A stretch of 64,000 nt of DNA from positions 186,001 through 250,000 of the forward strand of contig JARSSM010000020.1 in assembly GCA_029624735.1 (NCBI GenBank), given 5' to 3'. This document shows positions 8,158 to 16,956 of this stretch, in pieces. The notes under the pieces were generated by a model, which did not search any database, was not told the origin of the DNA, and worked only from the letters and a program-made list of their open reading frames with translations. Source of the DNA: Defluviicoccus sp. GTDB lineage: Bacteria > Pseudomonadota > Alphaproteobacteria > Rhodospirillales > Defluviicoccaceae. The position numbers and the translations under genes are program-made. Each line of letters opens with the position of its first letter. Position 1 is the stretch's first letter.

Positions 8158-9737
8158 TCGTCGCCGCTGCCCTTGTGCGCCTGTTCGAACCATTCATGTT
8201 CTTCGTGCCAATCCTCGATCACCTCGGCCAACCGCTTGTCGTCCAGTGCAGCTGTCGCCACCGGGCGCGGCACGCCGAGGATAATGTTGTGGGCGTTTGC
8301 AAAGGGCTCTCCGATCCTCATTCCGCGGCTATCGATGGCAAATTCGAGGATCGACTTGGCATGCTGCGATCCACGCATCTTGATCACCGAGATGCCGCGC
8401 CGGAGGTCACTGCCGATCTCGACATAGCGCAGGAGGATGATCGCGTCGGTGATCGTGGAAATGTGCGCCTCGGTGATCGAGTCGCCGCCTGACAATCGGG
8501 GCGTAGCGCTTGTGAAGAGGGTGCAGAGTTCGTTCTGCCGGGCATAAGAGGTAAGCCCGATCACGAACTCCCGGAAATAGCGGACCGCACCGATCCGCTC
8601 CAGCGCCGAAAGGCTGTCGACGACCAGACGGCTTGGCTTGAAGGCCTCGATCTCGCGCTGGATCATCAACAGGTGATCTTCAAGCCCCATCGCTTCCGGG
8701 TACTGGCAGACAACCCGTAACAGGCCCCAGCTTTCCCACTTCTCGAAATCCATGCCCCAGGATTGCGCATTGCGGAGCAGCTGCGCCCGCGATTCCTCGT
8801 AGGCGAGCATCAGGACGCGCTCGCCATTGCTGCACCCGTCGGCCGCGAAAATGCCAGCCAGGAGCGTCTTGCCGGCACCGGTTGGGCCACTGACGATAGC
8901 CAAAGAATCCCGGAACAAGCCGCCACCGAGCATCTCGTCGAGTGTCTTGTTGCCGATGCTGACCCGCTTCGACGAGGATGGCTGCGTCAACTCCCGCGCC
9001 GACAGAGGCAGGATGCTGATGCCGCCGCGGCTGATCGTGAATGGAAACTCTCCCGTGTGGTGAGCATCGCCGCGCATCTTCACGACCTGGATCGTCCGCC
9101 GGACTTTCTCGGCCCTGAGAACATTGCGCAGGACGATGATATTGTCGGAGACGAACTCTTCGACGCCGTATCGCGATATGGGCCCGTATTCGCTCAAACG
9201 CTCGGCGGTAATGAGGGACGTAACTTGGAGCTCGCGCAAGACATGGATGACGCGAAACAGCTCGCGGCGCACGGTGCGGGCATCGGCGAATTGCTGGAAG
9301 AGTGAACCGATCGAGTCGATCACGACCGTTTCAGCGCCGCTGTCTCGCACGACATGACGGATCTGGGCGATGAGTCCTTCCAGATCGTAGGAACCGGCTT
9401 CGTGAACGGGAACCGGCAGCGGCGAGAGATCAATGATGATCAGTTTGCCGTCGCGGATGAGGGGGTCGGTGTCCCATCCCATCCGTTTGATGTTGCGAAC
9501 GATCTCGGTGGCCGGCTCTTCCATCGTGAAAAGCACGGCCGGGCGATCGAAAACGGCGGCACTGCGATAGGCGATTTCCATCGACAACAGCGTCTTGCCG
9601 GAGCCTGAACTCCCACACACCAGCGTCGGCCGGCCCTTCGGCAGCCCCCCCATTGTGACCAGCTCGAAGCCTTCGACGCCGGTCGGAAGCTTTTCCTGCG
9701 GTTCCAGATGGAGCAGGTGCTCAACGTTCCGGCCCAT
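8154..9737 (-). CDS. kaiC: KaiC, circadian-clock-type ATPase/autokinase
   Basis: 527-residue double-domain KaiC. CI has CGSSGSGKT (Lys48) and the Glu pair at 73-74 (FTMEEP). CII has SGPTGAGKT (Lys290) and the near-signature LAYEESRAQLLRNAQSWGMD (Glu314-Glu315). The autophosphorylation site aligns well with cyanobacterial KaiC: ITEAHISTITDAI gives Thr422, Ser427 and Thr428 at the positions of Thr426, Ser431 and Thr432. The following IGSDLRRGISVIKMRGSQH is also KaiC-like, and the C-terminal tail is short and acidic. It should hydrolyse ATP and autophosphorylate; no kaiA is visible. It is encoded opposite to the other KaiC/KaiB pair. Its TAG stop is contributed by the dispersed repeat. Confidence 0.94.
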   Translation of the reverse strand: MGRNVEHLLHLEPQEKLPTGVEGFELVTMGGLPKGRPTLVCGSSGSGKTLLSMEIAYRSAAVFDRPAVLFTMEEPATEIVRNIKRMGWDTDPLIRDGKLIIIDLSPLPVPVHEAGSYDLEGLIAQIRHVVRDSGAETVVIDSIGSLFQQFADARTVRRELFRVIHVLRELQVTSLITAERLSEYGPISRYGVEEFVSDNIIVLRNVLRAEKVRRTIQVVKMRGDAHHTGEFPFTISRGGISILPLSARELTQPSSSKRVSIGNKTLDEMLGGGLFRDSLAIVSGPTGAGKTLLAGIFAADGCSNGERVLMLAYEESRAQLLRNAQSWGMDFEKWESWGLLRVVCQYPEAMGLEDHLLMIQREIEAFKPSRLVVDSLSALERIGAVRYFREFVIGLTSYARQNELCTLFTSATPRLSGGDSITEAHISTITDAIILLRYVEIGSDLRRGISVIKMRGSQHAKSILEFAIDSRGMRIGEPFANAHNIILGVPRPVATAALDDKRLAEVIEDWHEEHEWFEQAHKGSGDD

Positions 9738-10176
9738 GGAGTGCGGTTTTCCTTTCGCTGTCGGAGTACGACGTCACCAAGACCCGCGCGACCGACGAGC
9801 GGACATTAGGGAGCCAGTGTCTGACCGACAATGTTTTCTTTACGGCGAGCGGCAGTGAACTGCCGGCGAACGGCGGCGGCGAATGGCCGCCGATCTCCAC
9901 CGCGCCGGCCGTGAAGCGAAGCGCATTGCGGGATCCCCTCGGCCGCATTGTGATGTCCCGGAATAGGCTCCGCACCCTCCAGGCGAGGGCTTGCCACACG
10001 TCTTTTCGTCATTCGGCGTCAAAGGTCGTCTGGCTCGAGGGGGAGGACAACAGCCGGGGCAACGCTTAATGTGGGCCCGACCCAAGCGGTGGCGTGAACC
10101 ACCCAGCGGTGAATCCAGGCGGCAAACCCGCGACCGCAAACCGGCCCGGCCGGATAGAAAAAGATAAGGAGCGACA
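9738..10176. other. Intergenic region between divergent kaiC and thioesterase genes
   Basis: About 440 bp without a convincing gene. It must contain the promoters of the two divergent genes. A plus-strand frame is open from about 9820 to 10068 but has no good start codon or recognisable protein motif, so it was not called. An AAGGAG ribosome site sits just before the thioesterase ATG. Confidence 0.5.
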
Positions 10177-10635
10177 ATGAAAAAAGCAATTCAGGACTAT
10201 TATCCTGAGAACTTCAGCCACTGCTACGGCTGCGGCAAAAATAATCCGGACGGACATCACTTGAAAAGTTATTTGGATGGTGAAGACGTCGTTGCTCGAT
10301 TTACACCGGCTGCCAGATATACGGGCGGCGTGCCCAATCATGTCTACGGCGGCATGGTCGCCTCTTTGCTGGATTGCCACGGCGCCGCGTCCGCGGCCGG
10401 CTTTACCTACCGCGCCCAGAACCGTGAACTGGGCGAAGACGGCGCGCCGATCCGCTTCGTCACCGCCTCGCTCAAAGTCGATTACCTGCGCCCGACCCCG
10501 ATCGGCGTCGAACTCCTGCTCACAGGGAAATTGCGCTCCCTCGAAGGGCGCAAGGTCTGGGTTGACTTATCGCTGGCCGCCGACGGCGTCACCTGCGCCA
10601 AGGGCGAAATGCTGGCGATCCTGGTTCGGGAATAG
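10177..10635 (+). CDS. PaaI-type hotdog-fold thioesterase
   Basis: Cytoplasmic protein of 152 residues with the hotdog fold of the PaaI/YbgC-like acyl-CoA thioesterase group. The central helix segment HVYGGMVASLLDCHGAASA and the strand pair VTASLKVDYLRPTPIGVELLLTGKL are typical. The N-terminal CYGCGKNNPDGHHLK resembles the Cys-containing start of one PaaI-like subfamily. The start is supported by AAGGAG eight bases upstream. The acyl-CoA substrate is unknown. It precedes the CHAT-STAND gene by about 100 bp; whether they are cotranscribed is unclear. Confidence 0.85.
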   Translation: MKKAIQDYYPENFSHCYGCGKNNPDGHHLKSYLDGEDVVARFTPAARYTGGVPNHVYGGMVASLLDCHGAASAAGFTYRAQNRELGEDGAPIRFVTASLKVDYLRPTPIGVELLLTGKLRSLEGRKVWVDLSLAADGVTCAKGEMLAILVRE

Positions 10636-10739
10636 CCGCTGCCCCTTCGCGCAATCGGCGGTTGGTGGTAGCCTCGTGCGGATGGGCCGGCGATAACACC
10701 GGCCGCGCCCGCCAATCGGGCGAAGGGGGAGGAAAGGGG

Positions 10740-13700
10740 ATGCCGCCGGCACAGCCCTTCGTGCTCGCGTGCGAGGACTACCAAAACGCCCAGCACTGGC
10801 GTTGGGTGTTGCGCGATGGCCGCGGCAACTTCCTTGCTGATCACGAAGTCAACCTCGATCCCGCCTGTTCGGAATACGATGGCCTGATCGACCTGCGCGG
10901 CTACCTCGATCGCCACGCCGCGCCCGATCGCTGGCGCGCCGATCACGCCCGCTTGCTCGCGGAGTTCGGCCGCTGGCTCGGTGCCAACGTGCTCGGCAAG
11001 GCGATCGGCGACAAGCTGCGTGCGCCAGGGGTATCGCTCACCCTGCGGGTCGAGGTGCCGGTGGAGGCGGCAGGCCTGTTGACGATACCGCTGGAGCTCG
11101 CGCACGCCGGCGGCGAGCCGCTGGCGCTCGGGGGGATCAGCCTCGTCTCCCTGGTCAAGGGAGAAGGCGACGGCACTGCGCCCGAGACCGAGCACGAGCC
11201 AGTGGGCGAGCGGCTGCGCATGCTGGCGCTGTTCAGCCTGCCGACGCAGGCGACGGCGCTCGCCCTGCGCCGCGAGCGGCACGCGCTCACCCGCCTGATC
11301 AGCGAGATCGCCCAGACCCGCGGCGCCGCCATCGAGCTGCGCGTGCTGCAGTACGGCGCCTCGCGCAGCGCGCTCAAGGACGCCCTTGAGGAAGCCGACG
11401 GCTGGGACCTGATCCACTTCTCCGGCCACGGTGAGCGCGGCGTGCTGCTCTTGGAGCAGGACGACGGCAGCAACGATATCATCACGACCACGGAGTTGCT
11501 CGAACTGCTGGCGCCGGCGCGCGGCCGGCTCAAGCTCGCCACGCTTTCGGCGTGCTGGTCGGCGGCGGCGACGATTGCCGAGACCCGCGCTTGGCTCGGT
11601 CTGCCGGCGGCGACGCCCGAGGCCCGCGAGGCACCTGCCGCCGCGACCACCAGCGATACGGTTCTCCCGTCGCTCGCCAGCGCGCTCGCGAACGAACTGG
11701 GCTGCGCCGTGCTCGCCATGCGCTACCCGGTCGGCGACCAGTTCGCCATCGCCCTGGCCGCCCGCCTCTTCCGCTACCTGTTCGAGAAGGGCCAGCCGCT
11801 GCCGCGCGCGCTTGCGAGGGCGCTGCGCAAGGCACTGCCGGGCGCACCGCCGCTCTCGGTCGCCACACCGGCGCTGTTCGGCGCCGCTGCCCTCGCCCTG
11901 AAGCTGGCGCCGCCGGCCCAGCAGGCGGAGCCGCCGCTCTACACCGAGATGAGCGCCTTTCCCGACGAGCCGGAGCGCTTCGTCGGCCGCACCGGCGCTC
12001 TGGCCCGGGCCACGCGTGCGCTCGCCCCCAACAGTGGCCAGGCCGGCGTGCTGTTCTGCGGCATGGCCGGTGGCGGCAAGACCGCGGCGGCCCTGGAGCT
12101 CGCCTATCGCTACCAGCCGAGTCCGCTGCAGCCGCCCAGCCGCTTCCGCCACTTCGTCTGGTACAAGGCGCCGGATCAAAGGGCGGACGGCGCGGGCGCC
12201 GACATCGGCCGCGCCCTGGTCGACCTCGCGATCGCCATGGAGGCGCAGATCGCGGGCTGGCAAATGGTCCACCTGGTCGGCAGCGACGACGGGATGGCCG
12301 CCCTCCTGCGCTCTCTGAAATCACTCGTGGACAACAACAGCATCCTCGTCGTCCTCGACAATCTGGAATCGCTGTTGACCGCCGATGGCCGCTGGCGGGA
12401 TCAGCGCTGGGCAAGGCTGATCGCGACGCTTGGAGCCGCCGGCGGCTTCTCCCGCCTGGTGCTGACGTCGCGGCTTCGCCCCGCGGACCTGCCGGCGTCG
12501 CTGCACATCGAGGCGATGCACGCGCTGCCGCTCGACGAGGCCCTGTTGCTGGCGCGCGAATTGCCGAACCTCGGCCGGCTGTTGGCCGCAGGCGAGGCTG
12601 GCGATACTGTCGCCGGCCGCGCCCTGGTCCTTGAGGCGCTCGAAATCGTCCAGGGCCACCCCAAGCTGATCGAGCTTGCCGACCGCCTCGCCGCGAACCC
12701 GGAAGACTTGCGCCGCCAGCTCGCGGGCTCGGCCACGCTGTGGGCGGCGGGCGATGCCTCCCGCCTCGGTGCCTTCTTCAGCGACGGCAAGGCCGCGGTC
12801 GCAGATGACGGCTACCTTGCCGTGCTCGCCGGCTGGACCCGCTCGATCGCCGCCGCCCTGCCGGCCGCGGCCGGACGCCTGTTTGAGGCCGTCTGCGGGC
12901 TGGAGGACGGAGATCGGCGGCAGGACCTGCTCGGCCTCGCCTGGCCCAAGCTGTGGCAAGCGCTCGGCCAGGCGGGCGATGCGCCGGCGCTCGACCCCCT
13001 GATCACCGCCCTTGACGCCTGCGGCCTCATCGCGGTTGAGCCACGCGAGAACCAGCCGGCCACTTACCGCCTGCACCCCGGCGTCGCCGCGGCGGGGCGG
13101 CCGGAGCCGGCGCGCCAGCAGGTGCTCGACCGTGTGATGGCGGGGCTGCACCAGGCGATCGTCGCTTGGGCGCGGGAGCAGGAGGCCGCCGGCAACGGGC
13201 GGCTGATCATCGACCACGGCCTCGCCGCCGCCCCCTACCTGGCCCGCGCCAGGGAGTGGGGCATGCTGGGCGCGATCCTCGATCCGGTGATCAGTCGCGA
13301 TTCCTCGCCCGGGACGCTCGCCGCCGCGCTCCCCGTCCTGCGCCAGGCCGCAGGCGAGGCGGGATCGTTGAAGGCGAAGTGCGTGCTAGCCAAGGCGCTG
13401 CGGATGGCCGGGCGGCGCAAGGAGGCAGAGGCCCTCCTGCGCGCCCTTATCGAGGACTGCGCAGCAGCGGGCGAGTTCCTGCTCGCCTCCAGCATTGCCA
13501 TCGAGCTGTTCTATCTACTGCTGGCGACCGGCCGTGCCCAGGAAGCGCTTGACCTCGCCGAGCGCAAAAAGGGCTTCACCGCCCGTGCCGGCTTCGGCCC
13601 GTGGACCAGGCTCGGCGACGATGCCCAGCGCCTGCAGGCGCTGAACGCGCTCGGCCGCTGGCAGGACGTGCTCACCGAAGTCGCAAGGCTGCGCGCGCGC

Positions 13701-14456
13701 ATGGAGGCGCTGCCCGAAACCCGCACCGGCGAAGAGGCGGTGGACCCCTGGGCCATCCGCGAGGGGATCCTCGATACCGGCGGCCAAGCCGCCATGAGGC
13801 TAGAGCGCTGGCAGGACAGCCTTGATCTGATCGATGCGATTGCGGCGAGCCAGCAAGGCCGCGGCGCGCCGGCGCTCGTGCGCGCCCATACCCGCTTCAA
13901 CGCCTATTCTGCGCTCCTCGCTCTCGGGCGCTACCCCGAGACGCAAGACGTGCTCGACGCCTGCCGCCGCACCTTTGAGAGCGAACGCGATGTCGCGGGC
14001 CTCGGCAAGGTGTCCGGGGCGTTCGCTCAACTCGCCGACAAGCGCGGCCACCAGGCCCAAGCGGTCGCGCACGAGAAGAGGTCGCTCCGCTACACTTACA
14101 TCGTCGGCAACCCCCAAGACGTCGCCACCAGCCACTTGAACCTCGCCATTTATCTCTCCCGCACCAGCGCAACCCCGGCAGCCATCCTCGCCCACCACCT
14201 CGCCGCGGTGCTGATCTCCCTCCAGACCCAGGACGGCAACGTCCCCCAAAGCCTCGCCACCCTCGCGCACTACCTCGCCCGCTTCCCCGACGGAGAGCCG
14301 CCCGCCACCTTGGAAGCCTTGTGCGCCGAGGTCGATCAAGTCGAGGGCGTCCACTTCACCCACCTGTTCGCCCGCCTGCCCACCCCCTTCGGCAACGGTG
14401 ATGAAGCGCTCGCCCACGTCCTCGCCCTCACAACCCGTAGCCCGGATGAAGCGTGA
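10740..14456 (+). CDS. CHAT protease-STAND ATPase-TPR protein
   Basis: 1238-residue multidomain protein. Residues about 1-160 are an unassigned, beta-rich N-terminal region. A CHAT (caspase/separase-like) peptidase follows, with the catalytic dyad His230 (HFSGHG) and Cys272 (TLSACWS). A STAND/NB-ARC-like ATPase begins at FVGRTGAL with Walker A GMAGGGKT (Lys447), Walker B ILVVLDN (Asp540) and a sensor-like LVLTSR. The C-terminal third is helical and TPR-like (for example RMAGRRKEAEALLRALIEDC, ALLALGRYPETQDVLDACRR). ATG 10740 follows GGGGGAGGAAAGG. This architecture fits a signal-sensing NTPase that activates a protease, as in bacterial programmed-cell-death and anti-phage systems. No partner toxin or nuclease is adjacent, so the role is inferred. 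Confidence 0.88.
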   Translation: MPPAQPFVLACEDYQNAQHWRWVLRDGRGNFLADHEVNLDPACSEYDGLIDLRGYLDRHAAPDRWRADHARLLAEFGRWLGANVLGKAIGDKLRAPGVSLTLRVEVPVEAAGLLTIPLELAHAGGEPLALGGISLVSLVKGEGDGTAPETEHEPVGERLRMLALFSLPTQATALALRRERHALTRLISEIAQTRGAAIELRVLQYGASRSALKDALEEADGWDLIHFSGHGERGVLLLEQDDGSNDIITTTELLELLAPARGRLKLATLSACWSAAATIAETRAWLGLPAATPEAREAPAAATTSDTVLPSLASALANELGCAVLAMRYPVGDQFAIALAARLFRYLFEKGQPLPRALARALRKALPGAPPLSVATPALFGAAALALKLAPPAQQAEPPLYTEMSAFPDEPERFVGRTGALARATRALAPNSGQAGVLFCGMAGGGKTAAALELAYRYQPSPLQPPSRFRHFVWYKAPDQRADGAGADIGRALVDLAIAMEAQIAGWQMVHLVGSDDGMAALLRSLKSLVDNNSILVVLDNLESLLTADGRWRDQRWARLIATLGAAGGFSRLVLTSRLRPADLPASLHIEAMHALPLDEALLLARELPNLGRLLAAGEAGDTVAGRALVLEALEIVQGHPKLIELADRLAANPEDLRRQLAGSATLWAAGDASRLGAFFSDGKAAVADDGYLAVLAGWTRSIAAALPAAAGRLFEAVCGLEDGDRRQDLLGLAWPKLWQALGQAGDAPALDPLITALDACGLIAVEPRENQPATYRLHPGVAAAGRPEPARQQVLDRVMAGLHQAIVAWAREQEAAGNGRLIIDHGLAAAPYLARAREWGMLGAILDPVISRDSSPGTLAAALPVLRQAAGEAGSLKAKCVLAKALRMAGRRKEAEALLRALIEDCAAAGEFLLASSIAIELFYLLLATGRAQEALDLAERKKGFTARAGFGPWTRLGDDAQRLQALNALGRWQDVLTEVARLRARMEALPETRTGEEAVDPWAIREGILDTGGQAAMRLERWQDSLDLIDAIAASQQGRGAPALVRAHTRFNAYSALLALGRYPETQDVLDACRRTFESERDVAGLGKVSGAFAQLADKRGHQAQAVAHEKRSLRYTYIVGNPQDVATSHLNLAIYLSRTSATPAAILAHHLAAVLISLQTQDGNVPQSLATLAHYLARFPDGEPPATLEALCAEVDQVEGVHFTHLFARLPTPFGNGDEALAHVLALTTRSPDEA

Positions 14457-14515
14457 GCGAAATCCGGGATACCGGTCCCCGCAATTCGCTTCGCTCCTTG
14501 CAGGCTGCAACGTTA

Positions 14516-15580
14516 TCACGCGCGGGCGCGCAACCAGGTGTCGATCGCGGCCGGGATGTCGCGCTGGGCGCGGCCGCTGACATAGATGCCGATGTGGCCG
14601 CCACGGAAGGACACCTCGCGGTAGTCATCGGTGCCGACGCACGCTTTCAGCGCTCTCGACGCATCGGGCGGCACCAGGTGATCCTCGGTGGCAAAAACGT
14701 TCATCACCGGCATGGTGATGTTGCGCAAGTCCACCGTGCGGCCGCCGATCTCGATTTCGCCCTTCATCAGCCCGTTGTTCTGGAAGAAGTCCTTGACGAA
14801 GGCGCGGAATGCTTCGCCGGCCTGGTCGGGGCTGTCGAAGATCCACTTCTCCATCCGCACGAAGTTTTTCATCTGCTCGGCGTCGTCGAGGATGTTGACG
14901 ACATCGACGTACTTCTGCCCCGTCAGCCGATAGGGCCGCAGCGACAAGAAGACGAAGTTCAACAGCTCGCCAGGGACGTTGCCCAGCGTGTCGACCAGGA
15001 GGTCGACATCGATGTTGCGGCCCCAGTGGCTCAGGATGTTGTTGCCGGCGTGGAAATCGACCGGCGTCACCATGACGATCAGGTTCTTGACCCGCTCCGG
15101 GTGCAGGGCGCTGAAACACAAGCTGAAGGTGCCGCCCTGGCAGATGCCGAGGAGGTTGATCGCCGGCAGGCCGTGGCGCGCGCGCACGACATCGACGCAG
15201 CGCGAGATATAGCCGTTGATGTAGTCGTCGAGGCCTAAGTAGCGGTCGGCGCCGTCCGGATAGCCCCAGTCGATCAGGTAGACATCGAGACCGGCCTCCA
15301 GCAGCCGGCGGATCATCGAGCGGTCCTTCTGCAGGTCCGCCATGTAGGGTCGGTTGACCAGGGCATAGACGACGAGCACGGGGATGGCGAACGGCCGCTC
15401 GACCAGCGGCTCGAAGCGATAGAGGACCAACTTGTCCTCGCTGTAGATCGCGGTCTTGGCGCTGGCGCCGACCTCGATCGGGCCGAGCGTGCTCAGCGTC
15501 GTCAGGCCGCGAACGAGCTTGTCGTTGAAGGTGGCCACTTCCTGCATGGCCTGGTCGGGACGCAGCATGAATGGAAGCAT
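14516..15580 (-). CDS. phaC: Class III poly(3-hydroxyalkanoate) synthase, PhaC subunit
   Basis: 354-residue alpha/beta-hydrolase-type polymerase that links 3-hydroxyacyl-CoA into polyhydroxyalkanoate. The lipase-like box GICQGGT carries the nucleophile Cys147. The Asp (ATEDHLVPP) and His (RGGHIGIYV) of the triad are visible near the C-terminus. The conserved IDWGYPDGADRYLGLDDYI block is present. The short length without a long N-terminal domain identifies the class III (PhaE-requiring) type rather than the 560-600-residue class I enzyme usual in alphaproteobacteria. It directly follows phaE with a 3-bp gap on the minus strand. Confidence 0.95.
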   Translation of the reverse strand: MLPFMLRPDQAMQEVATFNDKLVRGLTTLSTLGPIEVGASAKTAIYSEDKLVLYRFEPLVERPFAIPVLVVYALVNRPYMADLQKDRSMIRRLLEAGLDVYLIDWGYPDGADRYLGLDDYINGYISRCVDVVRARHGLPAINLLGICQGGTFSLCFSALHPERVKNLIVMVTPVDFHAGNNILSHWGRNIDVDLLVDTLGNVPGELLNFVFLSLRPYRLTGQKYVDVVNILDDAEQMKNFVRMEKWIFDSPDQAGEAFRAFVKDFFQNNGLMKGEIEIGGRTVDLRNITMPVMNVFATEDHLVPPDASRALKACVGTDDYREVSFRGGHIGIYVSGRAQRDIPAAIDTWLRARA

Positions 15581-15583
15581 CGC

Positions 15584-16840
15584 TTAGCCCTCCGTGCTTT
15601 CGAGCTTGGCGGCCCGGCCGGTCGCTGCGGCGCGGGCTGGCTTTGCCGCCTTGGTTAAGTCGCCATGCTGGCTCGCCCGCAGCTCCGCCATCTCGGCCTG
15701 CAGCAACGCCACCTCCCGCCGCAGGGCGTCGAGCTCCGGGCTGTCCGGCGCGGCCGGCTGCTGCTGGCGCGAATTCCGCACTTCCTCCTGCAGAGCCAAG
15801 ACGTGACGGCGCAGCTTCTGTCCCTGGCGGTGCTGGGTGTCGAGTTCGCGCCGGGTCGGCAGGTTCATGGCGTTCGCCATTTCCTCCGTCGCCGCCTGGG
15901 CATGGCGCTTGATCGCCATCGCCGCATTCATCATCTCGGCGCTGACCCTGCCGTAATCCGCCGCCGTAACCACCTCCGCATAGGCGTCTTCGGCGCAATC
16001 GACGAACAGGTCATAGACCTCGCGCAGGCCCTCAAGCGGCTTTCCTTCCGCCGCGCGGGCGCCGAAGCGCTGGGTGACGACCTCACCGGTGTGAACGGCG
16101 ATGCGGGTGAGGATGCCGAGATAGGCGCCGAGCGCGCGCTGGTAGGCGAGCCAGTCGCGTGCCGCCTGCTGACCCTGCTCCTGCCACTCGCGCGTGTAGC
16201 CAAACGCCGGGATAGAGAGGAACCGCTCCAGCTCAGCGTGCCCCATCGCGCCGGGGTGGCTCATGCCTTCGGCCTTGCTGGCGAGCGCGGCATCCCCCGG
16301 CAGCAGCGAAAGCGACGCGGTCAATCGCCGCCACATGTCCATCGGCAGGCCCCACACGGCAGCGATGCCACGCATCAGCGCCTCTTGCGGCAACGCGGCC
16401 GGGCTGGCGCCGCCGGTGAGAGAGGAAAACGCGGTGAGGGAGGAAAAGGCGTTGGCAAATGTCGTCATCCAGTCGGCCGCGGACTGAGCGCCCGCTCCCG
16501 CGCCTTGCTGGCCACTGGCGAGTGCGCCGATCAGACGCAGCGGTGCCGCCCACTGCTCCGTGAACCAGCCGCCGACGCCGGGCATGGCGGATGGCGCGAC
16601 GTTGGGGAATGCCTGCTGCAGCATGCGCAGCCAGTGCGCTTGCGCGTCCTGCCAGTTGCCGGGTACGCCAAACAAGTTGCTGGGCAGGCCGAAGCCCGCT
16701 TGCCCTTGCTGCCCTTGCCCGGCGGCCGGCTGTGCCATCGCCATCCAGGTTTGCCACAGGCGCTGCTGCGCCTCCCGCCAGGACGCCGCCCAGCTCTCCC
16801 ATTCCCGCCAGGGGCCTTCGGCTCCCCGTGAATCGGCCAT
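15584..16840 (-). CDS. phaE: Class III PHA synthase subunit PhaE
   Basis: 418-residue PhaE-type subunit that partners PhaC in class III synthases and is needed for activity. The N-terminus is Trp-rich (WREWESWAASW, RLWQTWMAMA), a PhaE trait, the middle is helical, and residues about 335-400 form a long heptad coiled coil (REVALLQAEMAELRASQ). Start ATG 16840 is preceded by GGGAGAG; the more upstream ATG at 16858 lacks one. An internal near-duplication SSLTAFSSLT is seen. Located between the DUF3141 gene and phaC in one minus-strand operon. Confidence 0.88.
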   Translation of the reverse strand: MADSRGAEGPWREWESWAASWREAQQRLWQTWMAMAQPAAGQGQQGQAGFGLPSNLFGVPGNWQDAQAHWLRMLQQAFPNVAPSAMPGVGGWFTEQWAAPLRLIGALASGQQGAGAGAQSAADWMTTFANAFSSLTAFSSLTGGASPAALPQEALMRGIAAVWGLPMDMWRRLTASLSLLPGDAALASKAEGMSHPGAMGHAELERFLSIPAFGYTREWQEQGQQAARDWLAYQRALGAYLGILTRIAVHTGEVVTQRFGARAAEGKPLEGLREVYDLFVDCAEDAYAEVVTAADYGRVSAEMMNAAMAIKRHAQAATEEMANAMNLPTRRELDTQHRQGQKLRRHVLALQEEVRNSRQQQPAAPDSPELDALRREVALLQAEMAELRASQHGDLTKAAKPARAAATGRAAKLESTEG

Positions 16841-16956
16841 GATCTCTCCCTTTCTCATTCATTCGGCTGCGACCGCAGGGCGCCGGCTGACGCCAGCGCC
16901 CGCGGTTGTTGCCGTCGTTTCGTCTGACCTGAAAAACCGAGCGCGAGCGCGTCCGC

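Noticed and set aside
9820..10068. Plus-strand open frame between kaiC and the thioesterase gene
   Set aside because: No start codon with a ribosome site and no recognisable motif.
10482..12272. 596-codon minus-strand open frame opposite the CHAT-STAND gene
   Set aside because: Composition artefact; the plus strand has intact catalytic motifs throughout.
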